Numbered from the stretch's first letter, positions 1 to 10,988 are shown. The stretch: 64,000 nucleotides of DNA from Corynebacterium sp. UBA2622 (GCF_002339505.1 NZ_DDJO01000012.1:139186-203185); one strand, 5' to 3'. Notes: generated by a model from the letters alone, not told the origin. Program-made: numbers and translations.

Positions 1-2079
<2,079 letters not shown>

Positions 2080-2080
<1 letters not shown>

Positions 2081-3660
2081 CACAGGTACTCCCTCAGGCG
2101 CCGGCGGATGCCCAGCCAGATGGACACGATGGACAGGAGCGTGAGCACCAGGACCACGCCCGAAACGGCGCGGGTGGCGTCGAGGGAGGCGCTGATGTAC
2201 TCGCGCATGTTGCCGCGGGAGTTGTTGATCAGCTCGGAGAAGACGGAATCCAGCTGGGAGTACGCCGCCGCCGAGGAGGCCTGCCCGCTCTGCAGGTTGG
2301 TGTCGGTGAGGATGTCGATGGCGTGGTCGAAGCGCCCCTCGTTCAGGGTGGTCACCAGGTCGTTGTGCGAAACCGACCACTGCTCCAGCGCGTCGCGCCC
2401 GGACTGGATGAGCTGCGGGTCGGCGGTCGGTGCGGCGGCGTCGAGGGCCTGCTGCACCTCACCGTAGGTGGTGTTGAAGGAGGTCTCCGTCTGGTCCACC
2501 GACTGGCGGCGCAGGAGGGCGAAGATCTCGTCGGTGCGCGTCTCCTGGGCGTTGATGCGCGCGGTGGTGAGCTCCTGCCACGGGTTGGAGGCCTTCTCGA
2601 ACCCGACCACCCCCGACTGGAAGGCGGCGTAGTTGGACACGCTGACCCAGGTGATCGCCACGATCATCATGGCGGTGGCGGCGAGGAAGCCCTTGTTCAG
2701 CCGGCGGCGGAAGACCTTCCAGAGCCACAGCTGCGCCAGGACGAGGAAGCCCAGGGCCGCCACCAGCCCGGAGAGGGGGATCCACTGGGGGGAGGAGAGC
2801 CGGGCCATCTCGTCGCCGACCTGCTCGCGGCTGAGTTCGAAGAGGGAGGAGGCGTCGTCAAGCATGCGTTCGCGCATCATCCCGGACGCCTCGGACATGT
2901 AGGCCACACCCACCGGGTTGCCCATCCGCTGGTTGGTCTTGGCGCGCTCCATGAGCCCGGCGTAGACGGGCACGTCGCGCTGGATCTGGGTGACCAGCGT
3001 GCGCACCTCCTCCCGCTTCGCGTCAGCATCGGCGTCGACGGTGCCCTCCAGCACCTCGTTGGCCGCCACGACCCCGCGGTCCAGGGAGGAGAGGTAGAGC
3101 TTCATGTCCTCCTCGGAGACCATCCCGGGGGAGATGAAGCTGGTGGTGGAGACAGTGTCCGCCTGGGAGAGGGAGGTGAACAGCACGTGCGCGGAGTTGC
3201 TCATCGGCTCGGTGGAGTTGATCAGCACGTTGAGGGAGTCCTGGCGCTGGGCCATGGACTGGCTCATCGCCCACCCGGCGGCGAACAGTGCCAGGGTGAG
3301 CACAGTCATCATGGCGATGATGCGCCCCGGGGTGGTGACGGTGAAGTCGAGGAGGCGGCGCACCCAGCGCAGCGGACCGGTGAAGGTGTCGGTGACGAAG
3401 GAGCGGGCGCCGCGGTTCTCCGGGCGGGCCTCGAGGGCGTCGAGCCACTCGTCGCCGGTCGTGTCCAGCTCCGGGCCGCCGTCCCGGGCCTGCTCATCGA
3501 GCGCGTCATCCCAGGAGGTCCAGTCCCCCCAGGCCTGTCGGTCGGGCCAGGGGCCGCGCGCGTCGTCGGGTTCGGCCAGCGCGTTTCCGGGGCTCTGCGC
3601 GCCGCGCGCGGGGGCGGCAGCGGCCTCGTCGCCGCGCCGGGGACCCGTAGCCTCACGCAT
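2080..3660 (-). CDS. glnX: Membrane protein GlnX, signal transmitter between GlnH and PknG
   Basis: 526 aa. A ~105-residue proline/acid-rich cytoplasmic N-terminus is followed by a membrane helix (TPGRIIAMMTVLTLALF), a long extracytoplasmic domain, two helices in the middle (WIPLSGLVAALGFLVL and FLAATAMMIVAITWVSV), a second extracytoplasmic segment and a last helix (VVLVLTLLSIVSIWLG). Four helices with two outside domains fit GlnX, which links ligand-bound GlnH to PknG. ATG 3660 is preferred over the in-frame TTG at 3669 because a TATTCT -10 box at 3669-3674 places the transcript start at about the ATG, giving a leaderless message. First gene of the operon. Confidence 0.88.
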
Positions 3661-3668
3661 AACGACCA

Positions 3669-3674
3669 AGAATA
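3669..3674 (-). promoter_or_regulatory. -10 box of glnX (near-leaderless)
   Basis: TATTCT on the minus strand, 8 nt before ATG 3660. No Shine-Dalgarno sequence precedes that ATG. Confidence 0.5.
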
Positions 3675-3706
3675 TCGTGGCGCGGTGGGCAGGTGGCTGT
3701 TTTGCC

Positions 3707-3712
3707 TATTGT
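3707..3712 (+). promoter_or_regulatory. -10 box of the NUDIX gene (leaderless)
   Basis: TATTGT, exactly 7 nt before ATG 3720, so transcription should begin on the start codon. This favours ATG 3720 over the in-frame GTG 3693, which lies upstream of the box. Confidence 0.55.
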
Positions 3713-3719
3713 GGGGGAT

Positions 3720-4187
3720 ATGGAAGGCGACGGCAACGGCTGGGTTCCCGGCCCGAACGGACAGAAGATGTGGGGGCGCTTCGGCGCCGCCGGGCTGTTT
3801 CTGCAGGCGGGAGACCTTGTTCTGCTGCAGCACCGCGCGGTGTGGACCGCCCAGGGCGGCACGTGGGGCCTGCCCGGTGGTGCGCGGGACTCGCACGAGA
3901 CGGTCGCCGAGGCCGCGCTGCGTGAGGCGGTGGAGGAGTGCGCCATCGACCCCGCCCTCGTGGAGGTCCGCGGGGAGCTGGTCACCTCCGGGCCGTTCGA
4001 GTCCGGGTGGAGCTACACCACCGTCATGGGAGTGACCTCTACGGGTGAGCCCATCGGGGTCACGCCCAACGCCGAGAGCGAGGAGCTGCGGTGGGTGCCC
4101 ATTGCGCGGATGCGCGAGCTCCCGCTGCACCCGGGGCTGGAAGCGTCGCTGGGCACGCTGCTCGAGCGTGTCGGGTCCCATGATTGA
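3720..4187 (+). CDS. NUDIX hydrolase
   Basis: 155 aa, MutT-like pyrophosphohydrolase; the substrate cannot be read from sequence. The NUDIX box runs GGARDSH-E-(7)-REAVEECAI: it has the G-x5-E-x7-REUxEE pattern with the usual Gly near the end replaced by Ala. It is divergent from glnX with 59 bp between the start codons and overlaps the following ABC gene by 8 bp (ATGATTGA), so translation of the two is probably coupled. A role in nucleotide-pool cleaning is only the family default. Confidence 0.85.
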   Translation: MEGDGNGWVPGPNGQKMWGRFGAAGLFLQAGDLVLLQHRAVWTAQGGTWGLPGGARDSHETVAEAALREAVEECAIDPALVEVRGELVTSGPFESGWSYTTVMGVTSTGEPIGVTPNAESEELRWVPIARMRELPLHPGLEASLGTLLERVGSHD

Positions 4188-5109
4188 GGCGCGCGGGCTG
4201 ACCAAGGTCTACGGCCGCGTGCGCGCCGTCGACGGACTGAGCTTCACCGTCGCACCCGGCGCGGTCACGGGCTTCCTCGGGCCGAACGGGTCCGGAAAGT
4301 CCACCACGATGCGCATGATGGTGGGCCTGGATAGGCCGACGGAGGGAACGGCGCTTATCGACGGCACCCCCTACCGCAACCTCCGCAACCCCGCCCGCAC
4401 CGTCGGCGCACTGCTCGACGCGAAGGGCGTGCACCCGAACCGCTCCGCCCGCAACACCCTCCTGTGGCAGGCCCGCGCCGCCGGGATCCCCGCGGCGCGT
4501 GTGGAGGAGGTGCTGGATCTGGTGGGCCTGGGCGGCGTGGCTGAGAAGCGCGTCGGTGGCTTCTCGCTGGGCATGAGCCAGCGCCTCGGCATCGCCTCCG
4601 CCATGCTCGGCGACCCGGGCGTGCTCATCCTCGATGAACCGGTCAACGGCCTCGACCCCGAGGGAATCCGCTGGGTGAGGGGGCTCCTGCGCTCGCTTGC
4701 CGACGATGGGCGCACCGTCCTGGTCTCCTCCCACCTGTTGGCCGAGATGGCGCAGACCGCCGAGCGCCTCGTGGTGATCGGCCGCGGCCGCCTGGTCGCG
4801 GAGGCCTCGGTGGCGGAGTTCGTCGCCTCGGGCTCCGCCGTCGCCGCGGTGGCGCGGCCCTCCTCTCCGCCGGCGCTGGAGGCCGCGCTCTCCGCCGAGG
4901 GGGTCGCCTACACCAGGGAGGTGGACGGTGCCGGGCGCGCGGTGTACACCGTGGAGGGGCGCACCAGCGACGAGCTCGGCGCCCTCGCCTTCGCGCACGG
5001 CGTCCAGCTAGGCGAGCTCGGCGAGCGCCGCGCCTCCCTCGAGGATGCCTACATGCTCTCCACGGAGGGCCAGACCCAGTACGCCTCCCGGGAGGGCCGC
5101 GATGCCTGA
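4180..5109 (+). CDS. ABC transporter ATP-binding protein
   Basis: 309 aa, cytoplasmic ATPase of a DrrA/CcmA-like exporter. Walker A GPNGSGKST is at about residues 34-42, the signature is SLGMSQR and Walker B plus D-loop is LILDEPVNGLDPEG. The C-terminal ~90 residues form the accessory region common to drug/lipid exporters and antibiotic-efflux ATPases. Start ATG 4180 overlaps the NUDIX stop, and its own stop overlaps the permease start at 5102. Substrate unknown. Confidence 0.88.
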   Translation: MIEARGLTKVYGRVRAVDGLSFTVAPGAVTGFLGPNGSGKSTTMRMMVGLDRPTEGTALIDGTPYRNLRNPARTVGALLDAKGVHPNRSARNTLLWQARAAGIPAARVEEVLDLVGLGGVAEKRVGGFSLGMSQRLGIASAMLGDPGVLILDEPVNGLDPEGIRWVRGLLRSLADDGRTVLVSSHLLAEMAQTAERLVVIGRGRLVAEASVAEFVASGSAVAAVARPSSPPALEAALSAEGVAYTREVDGAGRAVYTVEGRTSDELGALAFAHGVQLGELGERRASLEDAYMLSTEGQTQYASREGRDA

Positions 5110-5833
5110 CACGATGTGCGCCGAGTGGACCAAGCTGCGCTCCACCGCCTCGTTCTGGTGGACCAGCGCGCTGATCCTCCTCATTCCGGTGGCGCTGGCG
5201 GGGGTGTTCGCCGGGTTCAACACCGGCAACCCGCTCGAGTTCCTCCCGGTGAGCGTGGTGACGCTCTCCGCGATCCCCGTCCTCATCATCGTCACCGTGC
5301 AGGCCGCAATGACCGTCACCACCGACTACCGCTACGGCGTGCCTGCCACCACCTTCCGCCTGACCCCGGTGAGGTGGAGGGTGGGCGTCGCCAAGCTCGT
5401 GCTCTACGCGGTTCTTGCGGCCGTGCTCGTGGCCGTAGGGCTGCTGCTGGCGTTCCTGCTGGGCGACGTCGTGGCGGGTCGCGGGACCGGGTGGACCGGG
5501 AATCCGACCGCGAACCGGGGACTGTGGGCCCTCCCGCTCGCCGCGGTGCTGGTGACGGTGTTCTCCCAGGGGCTGGGGTGGATCACCCGCAACACGGCGG
5601 GAGCGGTGGTCCTCGTGTTCGCGTTCCAGTTTGTGCTGGACTCCATCGGGGGGCTGCTGCCGGGTGCGGGCGGGCGGCTCGCGCGCTACCTGCCCTTCTC
5701 CAACCTCTACGCCTTCCTGTACGACAATCCCGTGGCCGGGTTCACCGTCGGCGCGTCGCTGGGAATTTTCATCCTGTGGGCGGCGGGGTTGTGGATCGCG
5801 GGGCTGGTGGTGCTGGAGAGGCGCGACGTCTAG
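5102..5833 (+). CDS. ABC-2 type transporter permease
   Basis: 243 aa with about six hydrophobic segments, including LILLIPVALAGVFAGF near residue 25 and a final ILWAAGLWIAGLVVL. It is the membrane partner of the preceding ATPase; the genes overlap by 8 bp, and GGAGGG at 5091-5096 is the ribosome site. The short N-terminal cytoplasmic stretch (AEWTKLRSTASFWW) is typical of ABC-2 permeases of the EcsB/NatB kind. No motif reveals the substrate. Confidence 0.82.
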   Translation: MPDTMCAEWTKLRSTASFWWTSALILLIPVALAGVFAGFNTGNPLEFLPVSVVTLSAIPVLIIVTVQAAMTVTTDYRYGVPATTFRLTPVRWRVGVAKLVLYAVLAAVLVAVGLLLAFLLGDVVAGRGTGWTGNPTANRGLWALPLAAVLVTVFSQGLGWITRNTAGAVVLVFAFQFVLDSIGGLLPGAGGRLARYLPFSNLYAFLYDNPVAGFTVGASLGIFILWAAGLWIAGLVVLERRDV

Positions 5834-5836
5834 GGG

Positions 5837-5845
5837 TTATCCACA
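5837..5845 (+). other. Single perfect DnaA-box-like 9-mer
   Basis: TTATCCACA directly after the permease stop. It matches the TTATnCACA consensus. It is solitary; no cluster, AT-rich unwinding element or dnaA/dnaN genes are nearby, so this is not an origin. Confidence 0.3.
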
Positions 5846-5896
5846 GACAGATCGGCCCGGGTGTCACTTTGTGGGACGGGCGGCCATGGTGGGGGC

Positions 5897-6742
5897 ATGG
5901 ATTTCGCATCGCTTCCCGACGTGCCGCGGTACCACATCCCTGACTGCCCCGAGCTCCCCATCTGGCGACAACGGGCCGTGCAGGCGTACGCGGTGGGGCG
6001 TGGGCTCACACGGGGGGTATTGGTGCTCCGGGCGGCGGCCCGCCTCACGGGCGTCTGGGTGGCGCCGACCTCCGCGGAGCTCGTCGAAATCGCGCTGCCA
6101 AGCGGGCGAGCACCTGGCCACCGGATGCATCGGGAGGGGCGGCGGTACGTGAAGCTGGCGGTCCGCGCCGACGACATCCTGGATGTTCAGGGGGTGCGCT
6201 GCCTCCACCCACTCCACAACGCCCTGGAGATTGCCCGAGCGTACGGATTTGCCGAGGGCGTGGTTGCAGTCGATTCGCTCTTCCACGGCAAATCAATCGA
6301 GGAGCAGCGGGTCGTGTGGGTGGAGCTGCACGCGCGGTGCGAGCGGATGAGGGGGCTGCGGGGGGTTCGGTACGCCCGGCAGGCGTTGGAGCATATGGTT
6401 CGCAATTCCGGCTCGGCACCCGAATCCTATCTTCGTGCCCGCTTGATTGAGGCCGGTATCGGCCCGATCGAGGTGCAGCACCGGGCGGGTCGCTACTACA
6501 TTGACCTGCTGGTGGGACAAACCGTCGCGGTTGAGATTGACGGCAATGTGAAGTACCTGGCTGATGCCCGGAGCACTGAATCCGCGGAACGCCAGCGGGA
6601 AAAACAGATCCAGAACAAGGGCTACTACCTCCTGCGCTTCAAACCGTGGGAACTGTTTAACGATCTGCCGGGCGTTCTTGCCCGGATCCGCACAGCGTGC
6701 GAGGTGGAGCGTGCCCGCCGGATTTCCCCGCCTCCCGGTTAA
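5897..6742 (+). CDS. AbiEi/DUF559-like protein with Vsr-type endonuclease fold
   Basis: 281 aa. The N-terminal half resembles the type IV toxin-antitoxin AbiEi antitoxin-like family that is common as orphans in actinobacteria. The C-terminal ~110 residues look like a DUF559/Vsr-type nuclease fold: RYYIDLLVGQTVAVEIDGNVKY, then QREKQIQNKGYYLLRF, giving D...E.D..K catalytic-like spacing. No AbiEii-like toxin gene is adjacent. Start ATG 5897 follows a GGTGGGGG ribosome site; the frame is open a little further upstream. It ends before a large inverted repeat that probably terminates it. Confidence 0.65.
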   Translation: MDFASLPDVPRYHIPDCPELPIWRQRAVQAYAVGRGLTRGVLVLRAAARLTGVWVAPTSAELVEIALPSGRAPGHRMHREGRRYVKLAVRADDILDVQGVRCLHPLHNALEIARAYGFAEGVVAVDSLFHGKSIEEQRVVWVELHARCERMRGLRGVRYARQALEHMVRNSGSAPESYLRARLIEAGIGPIEVQHRAGRYYIDLLVGQTVAVEIDGNVKYLADARSTESAERQREKQIQNKGYYLLRFKPWELFNDLPGVLARIRTACEVERARRISPPPG

Positions 6743-6758
6743 ATAGGGGTGCTGAGCG

Positions 6759-6861
6759 GAGGGCCAAAACTAAAAGGCCAAAACTAAAGGGCCAAAACCC
6801 CAGGTCGCAAAAAACGCCGAAAAACCCGACCTGGGGTTTTGGCCCTTTAGTTTTGGCCCTC
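6759..6861. repeat. Long inverted repeat at a convergent junction, copy 1
   Basis: Arms of about 35 bp (6773-6807 and 6827-6861) match with one mismatch around a 19-nt A-rich loop. Both arms contain GGGCCAAAACTAAAGGGCC-like units. The left side carries one extra GGGCCAAAACTAAA unit (6761-6775). It lies between DUF559 (+) and cls (-), so it can act as a bidirectional transcription terminator. A close copy is at 54015-54104. Confidence 0.85.
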
Positions 6862-6887
6862 TGGCGCGAAACCCCCCAAAACCACCC

Positions 6888-8357
6888 CTACTGCAGCGCC
6901 GAGGTCAGCTTCATCACGTTGTCGATGTAGCGGCGGTGCCACGGGCGCCGAGCCCACCGCTCGAGGGTGAGCTGCCGGGACACTGAGAGGTACGCCCGGG
7001 AGAGGGCGTGAACGTCGTCGAGGAGCGGACCGTCGCAGACGAACAGCGAGCTCTCATAGTTGAGCGTGAAGGAGCGCATGTCCATGTTCGAGGAGCCGAT
7101 GACGCCGACGCACGAGGAACGGCCCGGGTCCGCCAGGGCGAACTTGGTGTGCAGCACGTAGGGGGCGGGGAACTCCCAGATGCGCACGCCCGCCTCGAGA
7201 AGCTGCTGGTAGTAGGCGGACTGGGCGTGCTGCACCATGAACTGGTCGGAGCGCTCGCCGACGAGGAGGTCGACGCGCACGCCCCTGAAGCAGGCGGTGG
7301 TGATGGCCTCGAGGAGCGTGTCGTCGGGGACGAAGTAGGGGGAGCAGAGGATGATGTGCTCGTTGGCGTGGTGCACGAGGGTGTTGAACATCCGCAGGTT
7401 CGGCTCGGCCTGGTATCCGGGCCCGGAGGGAACGAGCTGCACCACGCTGGAGCAGCCTTCGTCGGGGGCGCTGGGCGGTTCGAGCTCGATGACCTCGCCC
7501 GATTCGGTGAACCAGTCCACCGCGAACATGGACTCGAGTGAGGCGACGATCGGCCCCTCGAGCTCCACGAACGCGTCGACCCACTGGCGGCCGGCGCTGC
7601 GGTGCTTGCGCAGGAGGTAACTGCGGTCGATGAGGTTGATGCTGCCCAGAAAGCCCACGCGGCCGTCGACGATGATCACCTTGCGGTGGTTGCGCAGGTC
7701 GGGGCGTCGCCACCGTCCGTGAAACACGTCAAGCGGCAGCATGCGGTGGAAGTCGACGCCGATGGCGGTGAGGCGCTTGCGCAGCCGGCGGTAGCCGGGG
7801 TACTTGAGCGAGCCGATGTGGTCGTAGAGCAGGCGCACGTGCACCCCACGGCCCACGGCGCGCTGCATGGCGCGGAACACCGGATCGGTGGTGTCGTCCC
7901 AGGCCACGGCGTAGATCTCGATGTCTACGTAGTCCTCGGCGGAATCGATAAGCTCGGCGATGCGCGCCATCGTGCGGTCGTAGTCGGACCACAGGTGACG
8001 GGCGCGGCCGTGGACGGCGGGAAAGCCGGTGAGCCTGCGGTTGAGCCGGACGATGGCCTCGGTCTCGGGAGAGTCGAGCTCTCCGGCGGGGTAGTCGTCG
8101 ACCCCGAGGTGGATATTGTTGAGCTCGGCGATCGCGCGCTGCTGGATACCGTGGCGGCGCCGCGAGACGTAGTTCGAGCCCATCATCAGGTACAGCGGCA
8201 GGCCCACCACGGGCAGCAGGAGGATGAGCAGCAGCCAGGCGTTGGCGCTGGAGGGGCGCCGGTTGGACGGCACGACGCCGATCATCACGAACTTGATGCC
8301 GTATTCCAGCACCATCAGCAGGAACTGCCAGAGCGAAATGTCGAGGGTGGGCATCAT
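6888..8357 (-). CDS. cls: Cardiolipin synthase
   Basis: 489 aa phospholipase-D-superfamily enzyme that condenses phosphatidylglycerol to cardiolipin at the membrane. Two N-terminal helices (WQFLLMVLEYGIKFVMIGVV and AWLLLILLLPVVGLPLYLMM) precede two HKD motifs: HRKVIIVD near residue 222 and HTKFALAD near residue 405. Length and architecture match bacterial Cls. The start ATG 8357 overlaps the xthA stop (ATGATG), so it is the second gene of an xthA-cls unit. It ends at the inverted repeat shared with the convergent gene. Confidence 0.92.
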   Translation of the reverse strand: MMPTLDISLWQFLLMVLEYGIKFVMIGVVPSNRRPSSANAWLLLILLLPVVGLPLYLMMGSNYVSRRRHGIQQRAIAELNNIHLGVDDYPAGELDSPETEAIVRLNRRLTGFPAVHGRARHLWSDYDRTMARIAELIDSAEDYVDIEIYAVAWDDTTDPVFRAMQRAVGRGVHVRLLYDHIGSLKYPGYRRLRKRLTAIGVDFHRMLPLDVFHGRWRRPDLRNHRKVIIVDGRVGFLGSINLIDRSYLLRKHRSAGRQWVDAFVELEGPIVASLESMFAVDWFTESGEVIELEPPSAPDEGCSSVVQLVPSGPGYQAEPNLRMFNTLVHHANEHIILCSPYFVPDDTLLEAITTACFRGVRVDLLVGERSDQFMVQHAQSAYYQQLLEAGVRIWEFPAPYVLHTKFALADPGRSSCVGVIGSSNMDMRSFTLNYESSLFVCDGPLLDDVHALSRAYLSVSRQLTLERWARRPWHRRYIDNVMKLTSALQ

Positions 8358-9145
8358 TTGACGTCGTCAAGCGAGAGCGTGCGCGTATCGTAGTCCGCGA
8401 TGACGGGCGCGTGGTCGCTCGCACCCTTGCCGCGGCGCTCGTCGACATCGACCCAGGCCTTCGCTAATCGACGCCCCAAAGGCGGCGTGACCAGCTGGAA
8501 GTCGATGAGCATTCCCTCGTTCTTCTGGAAGCGCATGGACTTGTAGTCCCAGAAGGAGAAGCGCTCGGCGTGCGTGACGGGCTCCAGACCCGCCTCGGTG
8601 AGCATCTGGAATGCGGCGCGCTCCGGCTCCGTGACGTGCGTCTTGCCCTCGAACCAGGAAATGTCCCACACGTCCTCGTCGCGCGGGGCGATGTTGAAGT
8701 CGCCGCCGTAGACGGCGGGTACGGACGGGTTGATGCTGTCGCCCAGGCAGTAGAGGAATTCGAGCTTGTAGTCGTAGTGCGGGTCACCGATGGAGCGACC
8801 GTTGGGCACGTAGAGGCTCCACACGTCCACCCCGCCGCAGGTGGCGCCCACGGCGCGGGCCTCCACGACAGGGTCACCCGTCTTGGCGAAGCTGGGCTGG
8901 CGGGGAAAGGAGCCGCGCACGTCGTCCAGGCCGACGCGGCTGGCGATGGCCACCCCGTTCCACTGCGAGTGGCCCACGTGGGCGACCTCGTATCCCGCGG
9001 ATTCGAAGACGGAGCGGGGGAACTTGTCGTCGGAGACCTTCGTCTCCTGCATAGCGAGCACGTCGATGTCGTTCCGCTCGAGGAAGGCCGCAATACGCTC
9101 GGCGCGGGTGCGGACCGAGTTGACGTTCCAGGTGGCTATGCGCAT
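8354..9145 (-). CDS. xthA: Exodeoxyribonuclease III (AP endonuclease)
   Basis: 263 aa, EEP-fold repair nuclease cutting at abasic sites. The start is MRIATWNVNSVRTR; metal-binding ETKVSDD, YVPNG, GDFNIAPRDED and the final SDHAPV are all present. A TAGGGT -10 (9153-9158) lies exactly 7 nt before the ATG and contains the stop codon of the upstream gene, suggesting an extra leaderless promoter inside the operon. Confidence 0.94.
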   Translation of the reverse strand: MRIATWNVNSVRTRAERIAAFLERNDIDVLAMQETKVSDDKFPRSVFESAGYEVAHVGHSQWNGVAIASRVGLDDVRGSFPRQPSFAKTGDPVVEARAVGATCGGVDVWSLYVPNGRSIGDPHYDYKLEFLYCLGDSINPSVPAVYGGDFNIAPRDEDVWDISWFEGKTHVTEPERAAFQMLTEAGLEPVTHAERFSFWDYKSMRFQKNEGMLIDFQLVTPPLGRRLAKAWVDVDERRGKGASDHAPVIADYDTRTLSLDDVK

Positions 9146-9152
9146 GTTTTAC

Positions 9153-9158
9153 ACCCTA
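9153..9158 (-). promoter_or_regulatory. -10 box of xthA overlapping the upstream stop codon
   Basis: TAGGGT with 7 nt to ATG 9145. The leading TAG is the stop codon of the acetyltransferase gene. Confidence 0.5.
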
Positions 9159-10121
9159 ACCCAGCCGGGCGTAGCGGTGCCGGTGGTGCTCGATGAAGCC
9201 GGCCTTGCGGTACATCTCCACTGCCGCGGTGTTGGACACGCGCGTCTGCAGGTAGGCGGCCTGCGCCCCGTTGGCCGCACCCCAGGCCAGCAGGCTGCGG
9301 GTCAGCTCCGTGCCCAGGCCCCGGCGGCGGTGGGCGGGGTGGACCTCCACGGCGGAGTAGCCCAGCCAGACGCGCCCGTCGGCGGACTCGGTGAGCGTGG
9401 CGCGGGTGACGGCGACGGTTTCACCGCCCTCGACCAGGCGGGCGAAGGCGATGCGGCCGTCAATGCGCTCGGACAGGGCCATGAGCGCGGGGGCTGGCAG
9501 CGTCCGGCCGCGGTAGTGGTACATGGACAGCCAGGCTTCATCAGGGGAGTCGTCGGCGCGGAAGCGCGCGGAGATCTCTCCAGCGTCACCGGCGTCCAGG
9601 TGGTGCGTCATCACCAGGATTTCCTCGCCGAGGGTCCAGCTCTCGTCGAGCAGCTTCAGCGCGGGCTTGCCGATGCGCTCCGGGATGAGCAGCTGCACCG
9701 GCTGGCCGTGCGCCGCGTAGAACTCGCGCAGCGCGTCCAGGGGCGCGGGGTTGAAGCCCGCGCTGTGGCCGATCGGGACGGCGGAGTTGGAGCGCTCAGC
9801 GATGTCGGCGCCGGAGCGGGCGAGCCAGCCGTCGATAAGCTTCTGCTCCTGACCCGGGAAGGCCTTGGCGTACGCGGTCTCGACGGCGCGGATGTCGGAG
9901 TTGCGCACCGTGCGCGGCGAGAGCTTCTTCACGATGTGCGCCTCGCCGATCTCGATGGCCTCCCTGAACGAGGGCAGGCCGCCGACCTCCTGCGGGCGGA
10001 CGACCAGCGGATCGAGCGTGACGACGTGCCCGATCACGTCGCTGGCGTGTTCCCCGCGGCGCCGGCGTACCACGACCCGGTCGCCGACGGCGATGTCGTC
10101 GGAGCGGAAGAAGCGCGACAT
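9156..10121 (-). CDS. GNAT acetyltransferase, CG3035-type N-acetylglutamate synthase candidate
   Basis: 321 aa. The C-terminal ~150 residues form a GNAT domain with the acetyl-CoA loop VEVHPAHRRRGLGTELT and AAVEMYRKAGF. The N-terminal part has a short SH3-like start (VGDRVVVRRRRGEHASDVIGHV) typical of the actinobacterial protein represented by C. glutamicum Cg3035, shown to be an N-acetylglutamate synthase feeding arginine synthesis. The position between def and xthA matches that gene. The start codon directly follows the def stop. The function rests on family and synteny, not on a diagnostic residue. Confidence 0.75.
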   Translation of the reverse strand: MSRFFRSDDIAVGDRVVVRRRRGEHASDVIGHVVTLDPLVVRPQEVGGLPSFREAIEIGEAHIVKKLSPRTVRNSDIRAVETAYAKAFPGQEQKLIDGWLARSGADIAERSNSAVPIGHSAGFNPAPLDALREFYAAHGQPVQLLIPERIGKPALKLLDESWTLGEEILVMTHHLDAGDAGEISARFRADDSPDEAWLSMYHYRGRTLPAPALMALSERIDGRIAFARLVEGGETVAVTRATLTESADGRVWLGYSAVEVHPAHRRRGLGTELTRSLLAWGAANGAQAAYLQTRVSNTAAVEMYRKAGFIEHHRHRYARLG

Positions 10122-10694
10122 CTAGTGCCCGAACGGGTCCTCGTCCGTGCCCGGCAGCCAGGTCAGCCCCGGGACGGTCCAGCCGTTGTCGCGGATCACG
10201 CGCTTCGCCTCCCGCTTGTAGCGGCCGGTGAGCACGTCGGTGTAGACGAACCCGTCCAGGTGGCCCACCTCGTGCTGCAGGCAGCGGGCGAAGAAACCCT
10301 CGCCCTCGACCTCGATGCGGTTGCCGTTTTCGTCGAGGCCGGTGACCTTCGCCCAGTCCGCGCGGCCCGTGGGCCAACCCTCACCGGGAACGGACAGGCA
10401 CCCCTCGTCGTCCTCGCCGTCGTCGCGGGGCATGGTCTTGGGGATCTCACTGGTTTCCAGCACCGGGTTGATCACGGTACCGCGGCGGATCTCACCGTCA
10501 TCGGGGCAGGCATAGACGAAGAGGCGCAGCGGCACCCCCACCTGGTTCGCGGCCAGGCCCACACCGTGGGCGGCGTCCATGGTCTCGTGCATGTCGGCGA
10601 TGAGCTCCTGCAGCTCCTCCACGGGTTGCTCCACCAGCTTGGTGGGCGTGTGCAGGACTGGGTCGCCGTGAATCACGATGGGTCGAATTGTCAT
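10122..10694 (-). CDS. def: Peptide deformylase
   Basis: 190 aa metalloenzyme removing the N-formyl group from nascent proteins. All three motifs are present: [16 protein letters not shown] and QHEVGHLDG, which supply Gln, Cys and two metal His. The acidic insertion [10 protein letters not shown] before motif 2 is an elaboration. ATG 10694 is chosen over upstream in-frame codons because it follows a TAATAT -10 box by exactly 7 nt in a symmetric promoter shared with the divergent gene, predicting a leaderless transcript. Confidence 0.93.
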   Translation of the reverse strand: MTIRPIVIHGDPVLHTPTKLVEQPVEELQELIADMHETMDAAHGVGLAANQVGVPLRLFVYACPDDGEIRRGTVINPVLETSEIPKTMPRDDGEDDEGCLSVPGEGWPTGRADWAKVTGLDENGNRIEVEGEGFFARCLQHEVGHLDGFVYTDVLTGRYKREAKRVIRDNGWTVPGLTWLPGTDEDPFGH

Positions 10695-10713
10695 GCCTAA
10701 TATATTAGGCATG
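10692..10713. promoter_or_regulatory. Perfect 22-bp palindrome acting as symmetric bidirectional leaderless promoter
   Basis: Half-site CATGCCTAATA reads identically on both strands. It includes both divergent start codons (def on the minus strand, DUF3263 on the plus strand) and a TAATAT -10 hexamer for each direction (10698-10703 and 10702-10707), each exactly 7 nt from its ATG. Confidence 0.6.
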
Positions 10714-10923
10714 CTCACCCCGGATGATTTAGCGGTGCTCGACTTCGAGGCCACAGCCCCGCGCAGCCTCGGCGCGAAGGAGGAGGCCATCCGGCACCGC
10801 CTCGGGATGGCTCCGGTGCGCTACTACCAGCGGCTGAACAATCTGCTCGATTCCCCCGAGGCACTCGCCGCACGCCCGCAGCTGGTGCGGCGGCTCCAGC
10901 GGATCCGCGACGCGCGGTCGTAG
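10711..10923 (+). CDS. DUF3263 family small protein
   Basis: 70 aa, no known function. It has a helical, DNA-binding-like make-up: [23 protein letters not shown] followed by a YYQRLNNLL motif typical of DUF3263, a family almost confined to actinobacteria. It is divergent from def with the start codons joined by a perfect palindrome. ATG 10711 is preferred over 10693 because of the -10 spacing. A regulator role is a guess from size and the helix-turn-helix-like pattern. Confidence 0.72.
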   Translation: MLTPDDLAVLDFEATAPRSLGAKEEAIRHRLGMAPVRYYQRLNNLLDSPEALAARPQLVRRLQRIRDARS

Positions 10924-10988
10924 ACCGCGTTTTCCGCTTCCCTGTGTCCCTCCGGCGCGTCGCTTTCGCCACCTCCGCCACACCGAAC

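Noticed and set aside
3693..3719. Longer NUDIX start at GTG 3693
   Set aside because: It lies upstream of the TATTGT -10 box; the ATG at 3720 has exact leaderless spacing.
5830..5900. Replication origin near the DnaA box
   Set aside because: Only one box, no AT-rich unwinding region and no origin-associated genes.
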